Assembly: GCA_048013815.1 (NCBI GenBank)
Contig: CM106586.1
Coordinates: forward strand, 15,438,001 to 15,502,000
Source of the DNA: Setoptus koraiensis
Lineage: Eukaryota > Arthropoda
Length of the DNA stretch: 64,000 bases
Direction: 5' to 3'
The translations under genes and the position numbers were made by a program. The stretch's first letter is position 1. Every line of letters starts with the position of its first letter. The notes under the pieces were generated by a model that was not told where the DNA came from, ran no database searches, and was given only the letters and a program-made list of their open reading frames with translations. Shown piece after piece: positions 20,574-34,040 of the stretch.

Positions 20574-23003
20574 TAAAAAATAAATAGATTTGGTTTCAAA
20601 GAAGATGCAAATAGTACATTTTTATTTTGTATAAGTTCTGGGCTATTAGTAGTATGATGGGGCAGCTCTTTCCTTCATTTAAAAGATCTTGCGCCTCCCT
20701 CCTCTCGCTTGTGGCAAAAATCATAATAAAGACTTAGTTCGGGTTTTCAACCAAATAATACTATGTATGTATGTATATCTGTAGTTGTTGACATTGTTGT
20801 TATTGTTGTACATGTTTAATTGATACTCACAATAATAGTAATAATAATATATTTATATATAAATGTGATCTAAGAATGTGGCGGTGGTTGTACATGAGTA
20901 TGGCCAACAACTAATGAGTGGTAAGAATCAGAGCCACAATCAGACCGTACAGTCCTAGAACTTCGGCAAAGATCAATATTAAAATCATACCAACAAATAA
21001 CCTAGGCTGCTGGGCTATACCTCTAACGCCGGCGTCACCCACAACACCAATGGCAAATCCGGCTGCCAATCCTGAGAGACCCACTGATAAACCGGCTCCT
21101 AAATGTAGAAATCCTTGATACAATTTATATTCCGGTGGTGGTTTGATATTGTTGGCGATGACTGCAGCTACCACGAGACCATAGATGGCAATGATACCGG
21201 CCATGACTACAGGAATGATCGATTGATTCACTAATTCTGGCCTCATAACGGCCATAGCGGCAATACCAGAACCAGATTTGGCAGTTCCATATGCTGCGCC
21301 CAATGAAGAGAATATGACAGCTGATGCGGCGCCCATCACGCCAAAGAATGGTCCATAAATGGGTCCTGTTTCAAAATCAGCAGCACTCATGATTCTATTT
21401 TTGGTTTGGTAAGTATTATTTTGTCGCTGATATTTAGTTTGTTAATTAATTAATTAATAATAATGTTAATTCTGCCTAAAATTTCCCGTGATTCAATATA
21501 GCGAATAAACGAATTGTGACTGTGTTGATCTAGGTGACTTAGATGGTAGTAATTTGTTTGGTGTAGCAAAGCCATCGATTGTGCCATGGACATTCTATCT
21601 ACAATGGTATGCGAATTGAACATTTGCCCTTACAAAACCGTACTGTTGAAAAGCTACAGTGAAAGTCGTAAAGTGGCGAAATTCATGCGCACGGGGCAGA
21701 ATCAGTGAGAATGCATCAATTTGAGCAGGCTCTCGCCCCCCTTCACACGTAAATATCCATTGTGATTTACAGTATTGATAGTGCATTTTTCAAATTTTGG
21801 CGCCATGCGTAAAAGTGTTGCAATTGAACGACTTTCACCGCAGTCTGGGTGCTACAGTGATGTTCATTCATTGTTCGCGAATCGCGACTCGCGAGACAGT
21901 GTGTTAGTGCATCATGCAGCGCAGCCAAGCACTGTGAATATTGCGACTGGCAACCATCGAAGCAACTGTCTATCCACAGACCACCAACTGGATTTACGCC
22001 GATCATCATTATGGCATTATTCTATTATGTAACGCATGCGTTATTGTTGAATCTTGGCGCGTTTTTCAAGTTAAACACACCAGAAAACAAAGTTAACTTA
22101 GTTAAGTGTCGGTGACAAGTTGTCTAGAGTTTTTGATGATTGCCAATCGCAACTATCTTGCCATACCTGTCCAATCAATTGTTGACCTCTTGTTCGACTT
22201 TGGAAAAATTGTGTTGCTAACAAATGGCCCCAAAACAGACAATGTCACGGGTGTAATCACTTTCTGATTCGAAAATACAAGTCGCACATGGCTGCTGCCA
22301 ACATGGCGACAGAATTCACAAACAGAATCCACAAACTCTCCCTTTTGTTGTATGACAACGTCAGCGTTTCTCGTTCCAGTTATATGCAGTTAAGTTCATG
22401 GTGCAACTACATGGCAAGCTCGCATTTAAAGGATTAAGTCGATCGTGCCATAATTGTAACATCTGATAGCAGTTGCCATTGTCGTCGACAATATAATAAC
22501 GAGGCTGCATGTATATCTGGGTCGATATTTTTTCGTGTCGAAAAGCCACTGAACAGACCAACTCGATCGAAACGACCAGCTAGAATAAATTGTTCTTCGT
22601 TCATATAGCTACTACTCTGGTCCAATATGTTACCTAATGATGGAAGCGACGACGCCACTATCTCCAAAGTGGTCCTTATAACCGGTGCCGGTTCAGGTAT
22701 TGGTCGCGGAACAGCGCTCGAATATACCTCGCTCAATTATCGTTTGGCCTTGGTGGAGAGAAACAGCCTCAGTCTTTCGGAAATCGCCCTAGAATGCACA
22801 AATCGATCGCCCTCCAATCATGAGGTAAGTATTTGTACAACGTCGCAACTTAAAGTCATCTCTCCCTTTCTCTCTCTCTCTCTCTCTCCCCCTCGCTCTG
22901 GCTAGGTGCCAATAACTAACGATAAATGCACCATGGTTACAATAAATAAGAAGACACAGAGATACCTTATTGACTAATCTGCACATATTGACTAAATTTA
23001 TCG
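20574..23003 (-). repeat. Right arm of the large inverted duplication
   Basis: Reverse complement of 14625-17047 at about 99% identity. Beyond 23003 the right side continues into the second half of the SDR intron and exon 2, so this arm is probably the parental arrangement for the SDR. The left side is probably parental for GAPDH, which is intact there. Confidence 0.92.
20911..21390 (-). CDS. ATP6V0C: V-ATPase 16-kDa proteolipid subunit c (right copy)
   Basis: Identical 159-residue protein to the copy at 16231-16710, with the same upstream and downstream sequence, so both copies carry a complete promoter region and 3' UTR and are probably both expressed. The helix-4 glutamate is present. It is divergent from the SDR gene at 22627, leaving a shared upstream region of about 1.2 kb. 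The absence of any amino-acid difference fits a very recent duplication, ongoing gene conversion between inverted arms, or an assembly artefact. Confidence 0.97.
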   Translation of the reverse strand: MSAADFETGPIYGPFFGVMGAASAVIFSSLGAAYGTAKSGSGIAAMAVMRPELVNQSIIPVVMAGIIAIYGLVVAAVIANNIKPPPEYKLYQGFLHLGAGLSVGLSGLAAGFAIGVVGDAGVRGIAQQPRLFVGMILILIFAEVLGLYGLIVALILTTH

Positions 23004-23641
23004 CTTCCGTTGATTGTTGTTTTTCTCTGCATGCCCAAAAGCCCTTACAGTTGCCATGTGATATTTCTGAGCGGGGCCAGGCCGAGCGAATTATCGAAGA
23101 GACAGTGAAACATTTCGGCAGGTTGGATGTGCTTGTCAATAATGCCGGTATAACAGAATATACAAGAGTTGACGACGAAAATTGCGCGGACACTTATCAT
23201 AGAATAATCGACACAAATATGCATGCCGTTACCCTATTGTGTCTAGCCGGCTATAAGCACCTGAAGGATAGTCGAGGTTCCATCGTAAATGTTTCTAGTA
23301 TGTTAGATGACAAGCCTGCAAAGTTTAAATTTGCATATTGCATGTCAAAGGCAGCAGTTACAATGCTGACCAAATGTCTGGCCATTGATTTTGCGCCCGA
23401 TGTGCGGGTCAATTGTGTATCACCGGGGCCAATCTTATCGTCCATTTGTGACAAATTGGGAGTTAGCTTGGAAGAGCGCAAGAAAAACGCTTTATCCAAC
23501 ACACTGATCGGCAGAATTGGCTATCCGAATGAGGTAGCCAAAATGATCGTTTTTCTCTCGAGCAATGAGAGTGCATCATTCATGACAGGCTCGAGGGTGT
23601 TGGTGGATGGCGGTTACACGTTAATCCCAATAGAACGTTGA
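22627..23641 (+). CDS. Short-chain dehydrogenase/reductase (classical SDR), complete
   Basis: Exon 1 is 22627-22824 and exon 2 most likely 23051-23641 (acceptor cccttacAG). This joins in phase 0 to give 262 residues, the normal classical-SDR length. An alternative acceptor ten bases upstream would shift the frame unless the AG after cccaaa (23042) is used, which adds PLQ. Motifs: cofactor loop TGAGSGIG, NNAG after LDVLV, catalytic Ser in GSIVNVSSM, and YCMSK supplying Tyr and Lys. A C-terminal PGPI and VDGGYT are typical of the FabG/DHRS-like group. NAD(P)-dependent oxidoreductase; substrate unknown. There is no clear targeting or membrane segment. A CT microsatellite lies in the intron. Exon 1 and its promoter region are duplicated at 14798-14995. 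Confidence 0.9.
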
Positions 23642-26549
23642 AGAAGCAAGAATTGTGCCTTACGAATGATGCACGTTTCTTCAAGATAGCCGAAGGTTCC
23701 TTATGAAACGCGTTGCTGGAGTTAGCATCATGCAGGATCATTTCCTCGTCTACGTGATTCGTGTTAGTTTAAAAATTGTGCAATATGTGACAACAACTAT
23801 TACCATTGTAACTAATAAAAGTAAGAGGAATAAAATAAACATTCACATCTTGTTTAGTGGAGTATGAAATGCTCTACACACATTGAATTTGGTGAAATTA
23901 TTCAACTATTATTCAAAGTCGCAATTGCCACTGTCGCAAATATACAATTTTTTATCATCGATACAATGGTGCAATAATGCAATAATGCTAAAATAGTAAT
24001 AATAATAGTAAAAAATCAATTACGTTGAACCGGAAATGGAAATCGCTCGTGCCTTTTAGCATGATGGAACAAATCTAATTGTTGAGCGCGCCAGCGCAAT
24101 TTCCTCTCTGGCAGAGCTGATTATCGGCCAGAGAAGTGAAGACTGCCACACTCTGCTGCTCACAAGTGCTGTAAAGCAGCAAACAAAACATTAGATATAT
24201 ATATATATATATATATATATGTACCATTAATTTTAGCAACAAACACTCACACAATCTAATAAAAGAGGGAATTATCTTTCGATGGCAATTGTGTGTAGTA
24301 TATATAGATGTTGTGACGTTAACCTGATTAATATAAATACACGTCAGTGCTTAGATTAATCATAATCCTATTAGTGTCACAGTGTGTGCGTGTGTGTGTG
24401 ATGTATTTCTAATTTGGCGAGATTATACTAACAGGGCAACAACGCTCAATCGACACTGACGCCCGGTATAATGGTGCTCGTTCGGATTAGCTACTAGGTA
24501 GATGCAGTGAACTACATAATACATATATTTGAATAATGCTCACATCATTCATCTAGTTCACTAGCTGCTGGCTGTTATTGCTGGGGCTATTTATTCATGC
24601 TGACAGCTATAACGCATTCGATCTGGCGACATCTAGCAAACACAATAATCGGTCGCAAAGATAATTATTAATTCCAATTGATAGGTGTCAATAGTTTACA
24701 TCATAGGCAAACTGTCGCTGGCGCTTGTGAGTGGCTGTCGCACATTTAGTTCATAGTTGCCAATGTTATTGCATGCAGATCATTATTGCTGTATGTTATT
24801 GCATGGACCCATTTTGGTCATTGCAGCGTGCAATATGTGTATTAATCATTGGTGTCGCTAATTGGTCTATGAATGCTATTTCATGAGCAAAAGTAAATCT
24901 CTGCCATCATTATAGGCACTTTATTCTTCAACACTTCAACTATATTATTATGTAATGAATTGTTCATAAAGTGGCCAAATAAAGTTCAGCAAAGAGCTGC
25001 CGGGCTGCATCGAACTGCAATGTTCGAATTTCAACTTTCGTTCTTTTGAATCTTCTGATCCGTCTGATCGCATCTATTATATAGTAATAATAGATGCACT
25101 TATACTTCTGTTGGCTCCCTGTGCAAACAATTTGGTATCCCATTTGGCAAAAGTGTCAATTCTAATAGCATTCATTCGCTATTCATTCCTGCCTACAATC
25201 TCTTTGGCACGCATTTCCATCAACACACGCATACACACACAAGCCGTTATAATGTTATAATGTAGCCCGGCAACCAAGCTCGCCTATTGCCAAATATATT
25301 TTATAATGGGCTCGCCAATATCTACGAAAATAACCATCGACATTAATCGACCAGGAAATACATTCTTTTTGTTGCCCGTTAAAAGATTAAGCTTTTGGTC
25401 TTCGTTACTATTGTTACAATATAGCATGGTTTAGAAAATGGAAAAATAAAATTCAGCTTATTCTGTTATTGTCGCTGGCCCCAATAGCAATCGTGCAACT
25501 GGGTGCGTGTTGATAGCGATCTGGTGAACGAGTGAGCGATCGAAACCAGTCATAGATTACTTTACTTGAGCAGCTAGCCAAACCTAAAGATCATGATTTA
25601 CATATACATACATGTTTACATGTAAGAATATATATATATATTTATATATAAATACTTATATAATATGTATAAGTGTGTTCAGGCCGAAGTAGCTGTGAAC
25701 CATCGTAGCACTCAAGTCTACTATTATCACTATAGACACACACAAAATTCGCTCGATATATCAATCAATCTTTATCAATCGCAAACTGATCTACTGGTGG
25801 TGCATACCATATATTGTCATTGGTAGTAAACACTGGCATTTGTATTAAGGTGCCACTGCTTTGTGTGATTTCTCCCTAGATCGACTTTCGTTCCTCTTTT
25901 TTTTTGCTGCCTAACATTGTGTGTACTGAACAACGATGTGTCATCCGATTTACTCTTACCAAGAGCCATTAGGTTACCAGGCAATAGAGCCAACAGAGAG
26001 AATGAATGAAATTGAGATGATGATAATGATCTAGCTTTTACTCAGTACTATGTGTTCAATAAATCAAACGCACACGTACACTATTTCCGAAACATATAAC
26101 TCCTTAATGTTCCTATATAAGTCTTGTATTTATTTATTTATTTGTTAATAGCAATAACATTAAACGATTATAATAGTAGTTTTGCTTCTGACGGCAATAA
26201 TAATTATTATAATATAGCAATCATGAGAACGACATTTTCACTTCCGATTATGATCTTGGGCGACAGGAGTTAAGTGTATATATATATATATATTGATGAC
26301 AAACAGAATAAGCGAAGAAACTCGCTCCATCATAATTGGTCTAGTAACTGTGGTAATAGGTTCTTGCAATATATTTTTTTTTGCTTTCTTCTTCCAATAA
26401 CTTGACTTCTATCCAACTCAATCTTGTCCCCATTTTCACCAATCTACTCACTCTATATTGACGTGGACGAACAGTCTACCACAACACTAATCACAAAACG
26501 TTGTCTATAGTGGTTTGCTCTCTTTCACAGGAACCTCGAAGAGATTATC
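23642..26549. other. AT-rich gene-free stretch of 2.9 kb
   Basis: No open frame of interest on either strand. AATAAA-type signals near 23815-23840 probably end the SDR transcript. (AT)n at 24195-24220, a short TG run at about 24383-24400 and a (TA)n near 26276-26293 are visible. The right part should contain the 3' UTR of the minus-strand LIM-only gene. Confidence 0.6.
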
Positions 26550-29500
26550 TTAATTAGATTCGATGTGCATTTGCTGATTTTTCCCCACAGATGACTCAGA
26601 CAGAGAAATAGAGGATTCTGATGTGTTGATCGCTGATGTGTTAATCTCTGTTGCGCTATCCGAAGTTGCATGATCTGTCGAGCCAGATATCGACATCAGA
26701 TACTGTTGTTTCGAGGTTTGCTGCAAATCCAATGCATTCCTTTTTGTATCATTATCATTGGTTGCGCTGATAGGACAAGGATCAGACGATGATAGCTGCT
26801 CCTCGGTCAGTTCATCTACGTCATCAATATTGTTTTGTTCGCTACTATCTGAGCATATATCTTTTTGAAGTAATGCCTCGATTGTTCTTGTTTGGCTCGG
26901 ACTTACACCGTTGACATCATCATCTTTGGTTTTCCTTCTTTTACAATTGGCTGCGCTAGTCGGTGATTTTGACTGTTGATTCCCCGGAATAATCTTAGTT
27001 GACTGATCGGGCGAATCATCTCCACATTCATTCGGCTTTTCATTAACATTCCTCTTTAGTTTGGAAGGGGACAATGACGCCTCCAATATATTATCAATCG
27101 CCTTCTCACTACCATCGGCGCTTTCTGACGACTCTGCTGGCTCATTTTTAATATAAATCTGCTGATGGTTGGGCCTGTTACCATCATGATCTTGTTTTTT
27201 ATTATTATGAGCAGACGGAGTCGTCGAGCAAACGGGCGTCGTCGTTCCTATACCAACATGGTTATCTCCTGATATAATCACAATTTATAATGAAAATGTA
27301 GAGAAGATGAGGACAGAGATTCAACTATTAGTATGAGAGTATGTGATGCAAATGGTTAACTTTTATGTTAGTCCACTTTGTTAGATTCTAATTAGTCCAC
27401 AGCAAAGCTAAACTTGACATACGAGGCACAACAACAATAAAAGTAATAGCAATAAGTGATGTTCGAGAAGTTAGATAATGATCGTCATCATCACATTAAT
27501 AAGAGCGGCACGCGCAAGCCAACGTGTAAATTGCTACTCTGTATCTACTAAAGTTTGTATAATAACAATAACAATCTCATGGTCCCCTATCAAAAGTGTA
27601 CTTTGCAACAGACATAAAAGCGATAGAAAACGAATGGATCATGTAGTCACATGTAGCTAGCTAGGGCCTTGTTGTTAGTAGCACCGCTTTGTTTATACAT
27701 ATAATAGGATAGAGTTGAAGAGGAGCACAAAATGTTTACCCTAGTAGAGATCAAAATCGTGTTGAGCGAATATTTGATATATTATGCACTATGATAATTA
27801 CTTTAACTTCCTACACAAACATTAAACGATGCAGTATACTGGTTATGATAGGCAGGGTTGACTTGTGCGAAGCGCGATTGTTGTTAGTGTTTTTGTTGTG
27901 GTAGTTTCTAACCCTCTCCCGTTTCTACCCCACTAGTGGCCAACGTTTATGACAATGGATGGCCTTTTTCCAAATGTTTGGTCACTGCTGAGGCTGCAAC
28001 CGTTGTTGTAAAATCGCCGATAGGTCAATAACTTATATTAATGTGTTTGATCAGATAGTCACGAATAAATTCATCAAATGTTCCAGCTCGGAATTTCACT
28101 GCATGCTAATCGCATTATCGTTTCAGGGAGCCAGATGATGCTGGGGTTGATAATGGAACCTTCAAATATATAGTCATGATATGAGCAATCTAAAAATTTC
28201 ATTTCACTTTCACTATCGCTGTCGTTGCAAAAATCTCTCATGACAACTCCAATAATATCTTTGGAAGGACTTAATGCAATCGCTCTGGTAAACAGATGAT
28301 GAGGCTCAGAAATAACGTAAATAGCATCGTCATATTTGTCATATCTTTCACACAGTATTTCTTCACACGATTGATGGTTAGACCGGACATCATTCTTTGT
28401 CCTGTGTGAACGGTATTGCTGGATTTTGTTTGCTTACACTTTTTCGTCATAACCTCAGTTAGTCTCAATAGAACCAACAATTAAACAGGGCGGTCTCATG
28501 CGAGATTATCAATTTTGCAGTGATAGATTACGATCACCTTCTCTCATCGGATGGACTTCAGTGATAGGTCATTAATGATGTCCATATGAATTCGTCACAA
28601 AGCATGTGCTGCTGCTCTTCCAAACACATTTCATGCTCGTAAATAAATTGATCTTATCTTGAACAAACATTGAGTGCTTGAGCAATGAGACAAGTTAAAA
28701 TTTGGAAACTTAGAAAGATAAACAATCAACCCTCATCAAATATTCCCTTGGCCGGAATTTTTCTGCAAAATCAACTCTCAAATCTATAGAAATCCAAGGC
28801 AGTATTTAAGCGAGACACAATATGCTAATCAGGATCAGTACTAAAAATTTCTTTCTCCAAGCAATTACTTCATCTACATATCACATTGGACAACCCGATC
28901 ATTCAGTATAACTACACCGCCTAAACCATGTTGAAATTGACATTAGTTTTCATCACAATGGCCATGTTATATGGCTGGGCTGAGGGTAATTCACTATTAT
29001 CAAGTAAGTAACATAACTCACCAAAAAGCAATTATATCAATGAAAATAAAATTTGTCTGAATGTATAAATCTAACTGTTTTGAAACTTTAAATCATCTTG
29101 CAGGAGTTACCAGATCTGAAAGCGCGCTGAGTTTGGAAGCTCAAAAGTTCTTCGCATCTGGTGTCAAAGTCAACACCGCTGATGTTGGTCACTTGATAGA
29201 TCTAGTGGAGAAGCACAACGCTGGTCAGTGCTTGGCCCGTATTATCTGCGAGCTCATCGCTGATAACAAAGCTCACGGAGAAGCTGGAGTTACTTTTGGG
29301 AGGGCTTTGCTGAAGTTTCGCGATACTAAGAACGCAAAATCTGAATATTATCAGAAAGCTATGAAATTTGGAGCAAAACATCAACAAAAACAATGCGAAC
29401 ATGAGTACAAAGGATGTGCACACTCATCAGAGGAGATTGTGGAGGTCGGTAATAGAGTTTTAAATCAACAATAGGATTGGTATAGCTTCGCCTCGTAGCA

Positions 29501-31250
29501 AGCTGCTCGATTTGCGAAAAAAAAATCAGGCCTTCGGCATCATATAATAAAAATAAAGTGAATAGTCGTACTCACCAATATCCTTCTGGGCTTTGATTGC
29601 TTTGATTTGGTTGCCATTAGCTGAAGGTGAAAAAATTTCGCACAATTTAACAGGCGCTTTGATCAATTCATCTTTAATATTGGGGTAGGAATGGGATTGG
29701 TGCTGCTGTTGCTCGGCGATGCAATTGTCTTGAGAGTCGTAATCACGATTCCTATGATGTATAGTGGATAATTGAGGCTGCGATGGCACTTGGTTATGCT
29801 GGTTGTTTAGGTTACGTGGCTGTATATTGTTACCATTATTAGGATGCAAAGAAAACTCGGGATTAAATTCTGAGCTTTGCTGATGGTGTATTATTACTTG
29901 TTGTTTGGAATGGTTCATAACTTGTGAAAGATGATTCGGTTGGTTATGATTTTGAGGAACGAATGATAGATTCCTTATCTGGACGTGCTGATTGATAGAT
30001 GGTGGCGCAGTGAAACCGCTATTCATCTGCTGCATTCCAGGTATATTCTGTTGTGTCTGCTGAGGTAATGAGACAGCATGATGTTGGTTCATTGAAATTT
30101 GATTTTGCGGCCTGTACATGAAGTGTTGATGATTTTGGTGCGCATAGTGCATATCGTTATGGGGCCCCATGGTGGTGTCTAGGCCGCTAGTTTCATGAAT
30201 ATGATGATTACTACCAACTAGAAGCATATCATTCAATCTGTCCAGAGGCTGATTTGAGGTGGGTGCGTTCATCTTAGTGGCAATTGTATTCGTTTGAGAT
30301 TTTGGATAATGGATTTGGTAGTAGTGTTGCGTATCAGTGGGTTGCTTAGACCTAGGAGGACACTGCTGATTGTTATAATGGAATGGTGGGACATTGTTAC
30401 ATTGTTGGTTTTGAGGACTGAAATGTTGCTGCTGATTTTGCTGTTCGTAAACACTCTCTTGAGAAGAGTTGAAATTTGTGCTTGATTGACTAAATGTTGA
30501 GCCACTAGTATGAGAAGACAAATGGCTTTCGTTCTCGCATTGGCATAGCAAGCAGATTATTTTGTGATCATCTTGAAGATGAAATTTGTCTCCAACACAA
30601 AATCTATAATTGCATTGTTGACAGGCGAAACAGTCCATATGGTAGGCGTTCTTGTTCGCACGCATAACTAACTCATAAGGTGGGATGGATTTTTTACACG
30701 CGGCACAACATCCTTCATTGCCGAATATACGAAGAAAATCATGTTTGCACAAAATTTTACCGGCATTAATAAATAATGAGGAACCTAGCTCACCTAAACG
30801 ACAACCACAGCCAGCACACTTCAAACAATCTTCGTGCCAACGTTTATCCAAGGCCTCCAATAAATATCTATCCTTTATGGATTTGTTGCACCCAGCGCAT
30901 ATATTCTCATCCTGGTGAGAGGGCTGTCTATGTTGTTGTTGCATTGTCGGGTCTCTGTTGTGTCGTTGTTGTTCGATATCATCACTTTGTATATCACTAG
31001 TATGACTATTATTATGTTGTCGGCTCTCATAATTTGTCTCTTCAGGTGTTGAATTTTTTTGTCTCTCATCATCGTCTTCAATCATCATTTCATCCAAACT
31101 TGTCTCTTTGGAGTGATGCTGGTGCAATTTGTCGAAATGAGAATCTTCCAATGTATTAGTAACATTTACACTGTTTCCTTGAAAACATTGCTGAAGCCTT
31201 TGGTGCTGGATGAGTTGAGTTTGACTGAGAGATCTAGCTTGAGTAGTCAT
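26550..31250 (-). CDS. LMO: LIM-only transcription cofactor (Beadex/LMO1-3-like) with long Q/N-rich and acidic tails
   Basis: Exon 1 is 31250-29576 and exon 2 27268-26550. Donor GTGAGT and acceptor atatcAG join in compatible phase to give 797 residues. Two LIM zinc fingers occupy residues about 118-171 and 182-236. LIM1 has C118, C121, H139, C142, C145, C148; LIM2 has C182, C185, H204, C207, C210, C213, C233, C236. The diagnostic strings IKDRYLLEALDKRWHEDCLK and DCFACQQCNYRFCVGDKF match LMO1/3 and Drosophila Beadex. No homeodomain follows. LMO proteins bind LDB/Chip and sequester it from LIM-homeodomain factors in the nucleus. Usual LMOs are about 150-160 residues (Beadex is longer). Here a 117-residue Q/N/H-rich head, a 320-residue Q/N-rich tail and a 240-residue Ser/Asp/Glu-rich exon are added. 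The LIM exon is certain; linkage of the last exon rests on splice phase only. Confidence 0.8.
27269..28927. other. Intron of the LIM-only gene, left part
   Basis: AT-rich; no coding signal found on either strand up to the nested secreted gene. Its promoter probably lies at 28780-28900: a TATA-like tatttaag at about 28803, some 125 bases before the ATG. Confidence 0.5.
28928..29474 (+). CDS. Small secreted four-cysteine protein nested in the LIM-only intron
   Basis: Exon 1 28928-29003 and exon 2 29104-29474 (GTAAGT donor, ttgcAG acceptor, 100-bp intron) give 148 residues. The N-terminus MLKLTLVFITMAMLYGWAEG is a signal peptide. The mature protein is helical-looking and basic, with four cysteines in two pairs: QCLARIICELIAD, and near the C-terminus QCEHEYKGC, suggesting two disulfides. 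The CxxxxxCEL pattern followed by a basic, FGR-containing helix recalls small secreted arthropod proteins of unknown function, but I cannot name a family. It is antisense to, and inside, the 2.3-kb intron of the LIM-only gene, with its own TATA-like element. Its stop lies 102 bases from the host exon. Confidence 0.75.
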
Positions 31251-33800
31251 TATACTAATAATTTAATCCTTTGATTTAAAATATTTCAATGGTATATCTG
31301 TGTAAAGATCAAGATGAATCTGGAATAACATTCTTTAATTAGTAAGATAATCTTCAGCGCAGATCCTGCTTAATTTTCTATCGTGTTTTTTAGGTGCAAA
31401 ATGAATATCAAATGTCTAAAGACAATTTGAATTCGTAGCAATTGAATTAATAAACTTAAAAACGTAGGATAACTTCTGTAACAGCCTAACGAAACAGTTG
31501 ATGATGAATAAATAACTACTGTTAGCGTACTTCAAATGTCACAGACAGGATGGCAACTTAAGTAGCTAACTATAACTATATACGGAGCGCAATGATCAAT
31601 GGGTAAAAATGTTGAGTTGTATGGCTTTCGGAGAGTGGGCTAGCTTTTTTATAAAAACAATGTGGTCTCCTTGTTGTTATGGTGGTTGTTATGTAGACCA
31701 AATAGGTATGGATACATTAGAATCTTTTGTTGAATACACATGAATAGTTATCGCGATATAACCTTATAGTGCGTATATGTATTATTTTTCTTTTTTCAAT
31801 GATGTTGCCCCTAAAAGTAGTTATGTATTAACCCCTCTCGCGTGATGTACTAGAGATAGTGTGTATGAACTATCATTTTGAATATACATTAGTCGAGTTA
31901 TCAAACTGTTCTTTTGTGAAAGTCTCTACTGTGAAGTCTAGTTATAGTGACTGTTTAGTGTTTTGTCGATCTAGATCGCAGCCTAACGTTTTTATTTTTT
32001 TTTGTTATTTCTGTAGCTATTTAGGATGTTTGTATTATATTTTCAGCAGGAATGTATGACTAGTTTCAGACGCTTGACATCATGTTCATAGTGAGATGTA
32101 ATTGAAACAGTGGTCTTGAGTTTCTGTTTACCTGTGATGTATGGCAATAGCTTACTTGTTCATTAATCGGTTATTAATAGGTTGTTATCCTAGCATTTCC
32201 TCTAGTATTTTTTCTTCTTCTTCTTCTTTATTCCTGATGTATGTATATGATTCTCTTTTAAATGACGCTTGATTGCGAATATATTTTAAGCGAATATAAA
32301 TATATATCTCGAGGGTCTGTTTGAAATGTATGTAACAATCACACAAGAAAAAGCCCAACCTGTAGTTATATATCAAACAACTAGTTGTAATATTTTTTAT
32401 CTGGATGTATTATTAATGTGACTTTCAGACTTTCTGTTGTTGCAAACTTCGTTACTACGTGTAATAGTAGTAACAGTCACATCAGGTCTAGCTGTCCTGT
32501 TAGAGTAGTTGAGTTTTCTGTTGTTGTCGTTGCTGCTGTTGATTGTGATTTATGAAAAAAAAAAAAATCTACTCAATGCAGTGGTGGCGTTGTTGCGCAA
32601 TACGACGACGCTATTAGACGTTTCTACAAATTTTAAGTGATTTTTCGCGACTGTTGTGACAATTATTACAATGATGTTAGTTCTGTTAGTTGGTTCGCTC
32701 AATTTAATAGATTACAAGAGGCATGGAGAGATGTGTCTGCGAAATAGTTATATTCTGCAGTCGTCATTTATCTTGCTTGATCATTTTTATCGCACTAAAA
32801 TTATACACACGGCGTAGCATTATTTCTCATTATAATAGTAGTAGAGATAATATTGTTGTATTATTATTAATGGTATTAATATTAATAATGTAATTGATAT
32901 TAACACACTATCAATACTAACCCTGTAATGTTATCACCATTATTATCATCATTGCTGCGATGATGTTAGCAAGTTTGACTAGTCGATATATGAGCGAGCG
33001 TCTGCAATACAGTACTTGTATGTGTACAAACGAGTCATCAATATATCAACAATATGTTTATTACAATATAGAATGGCTCTTCTTCTTTTGTTAGCTGTCG
33101 GACTTTCCTATTGAACGTGAGCTATATTGATATATCTATATATAACTATATATTGTATATATACAAATATATATTGTATTGTAATAACAAAAATCAAAAT
33201 ATTAATAATAGTTATAAGCGCGGTTTGATGATATCCTGCATGTATTGTGTTTACGTCTGCATTAACGATCTTTCACTAGTGACTTGTGAGTTGTTGTGCT
33301 AATAGTTAACCTCGAGCGAACTTTGTGAAGTTTATGATGATCCTGATTAGTTGTGCGTTACTGTGAACTGCAAAGTTAATATATGAGCGCTGTACGCAAT
33401 TATACAAGTATGCAAGTATGGCTGCGAAGCCGGCTATATTTATAATTAAACTACCCTACTGATATCACCCTGTTTGGTTTGTATTATATTAATTTTGTGA
33501 GCTCTGCCGGCTTAGCTGGCCGTTGCATTACGGTGAGTGACAATAAAGAGTCTATATGGGTCTATATGGATTTATATGGAGATAGCTGCACAAACAGTTA
33601 GGGTGAGTGTGTGTAGAAAGCGATAGCCAGGTACAGCTGAATGTTGTGTGTTCTTGAGGATGTGAATATTGTATAATTGGCTCTTCGCTCACTATGTACT
33701 GGGCGAGGTATCACTTGTTGGTTGGTTGTGGTTGCTCGTCTATGCTAGCTGGTCACAAGACGGCCTCGTTGTGGTTATCGTAAGCGCTCTAGGTGGAATT
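31251..33800. other. Upstream region of the LIM-only gene; AT-rich, no gene
   Basis: No coding region recognised. It contains copy A of a 0.75-kb dispersed duplication (32315-33065) and AT-rich stretches. It may be 5' intron or regulatory DNA of the LIM-only gene, which is inference from position. Confidence 0.5.
32315..33065 (+). repeat. Dispersed direct duplication, copy A (0.75 kb)
   Basis: Matches 40586-41319 in the same orientation, 8.3 kb away. The outer blocks are moderately diverged. One block of about 225 bp (32633-32858) has only about three differences, and a terminal 68-bp block (about 32998-33065) is identical. The interval between the two conserved blocks is diverged and length-variable. 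No open frame is conserved. Confidence 0.9.
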
Positions 33801-33956
33801 TCACTGGCGATCTCGAGTCGATGATCTTTATTTTGTTGGCGGTTCCTGCTCACAAAATGAAGCTCTTTTGTGTCGTGTGGTGGCCCCAGTTGCGGCCAAT
33901 GCCTTCAATAGTGTCGCAGTGTGAAACAGTCTCCGAGACGATGCTGCAGACGACGA

Positions 33957-34040
33957 GTCGTCGAATTTGTTGCGAGCAGTCGAATTGTTGCGAGCAGTCG
34001 AATTGTTGCGAGCAGTCAAATTGTTGCGAGTCGTCGAATT
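33957..34040. repeat. 18-bp minisatellite, about 4.5 copies
   Basis: Tandem units of gcgagcagtcgaattgtt; the outer units carry gtcgtcgaatt variants. Confidence 0.9.
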
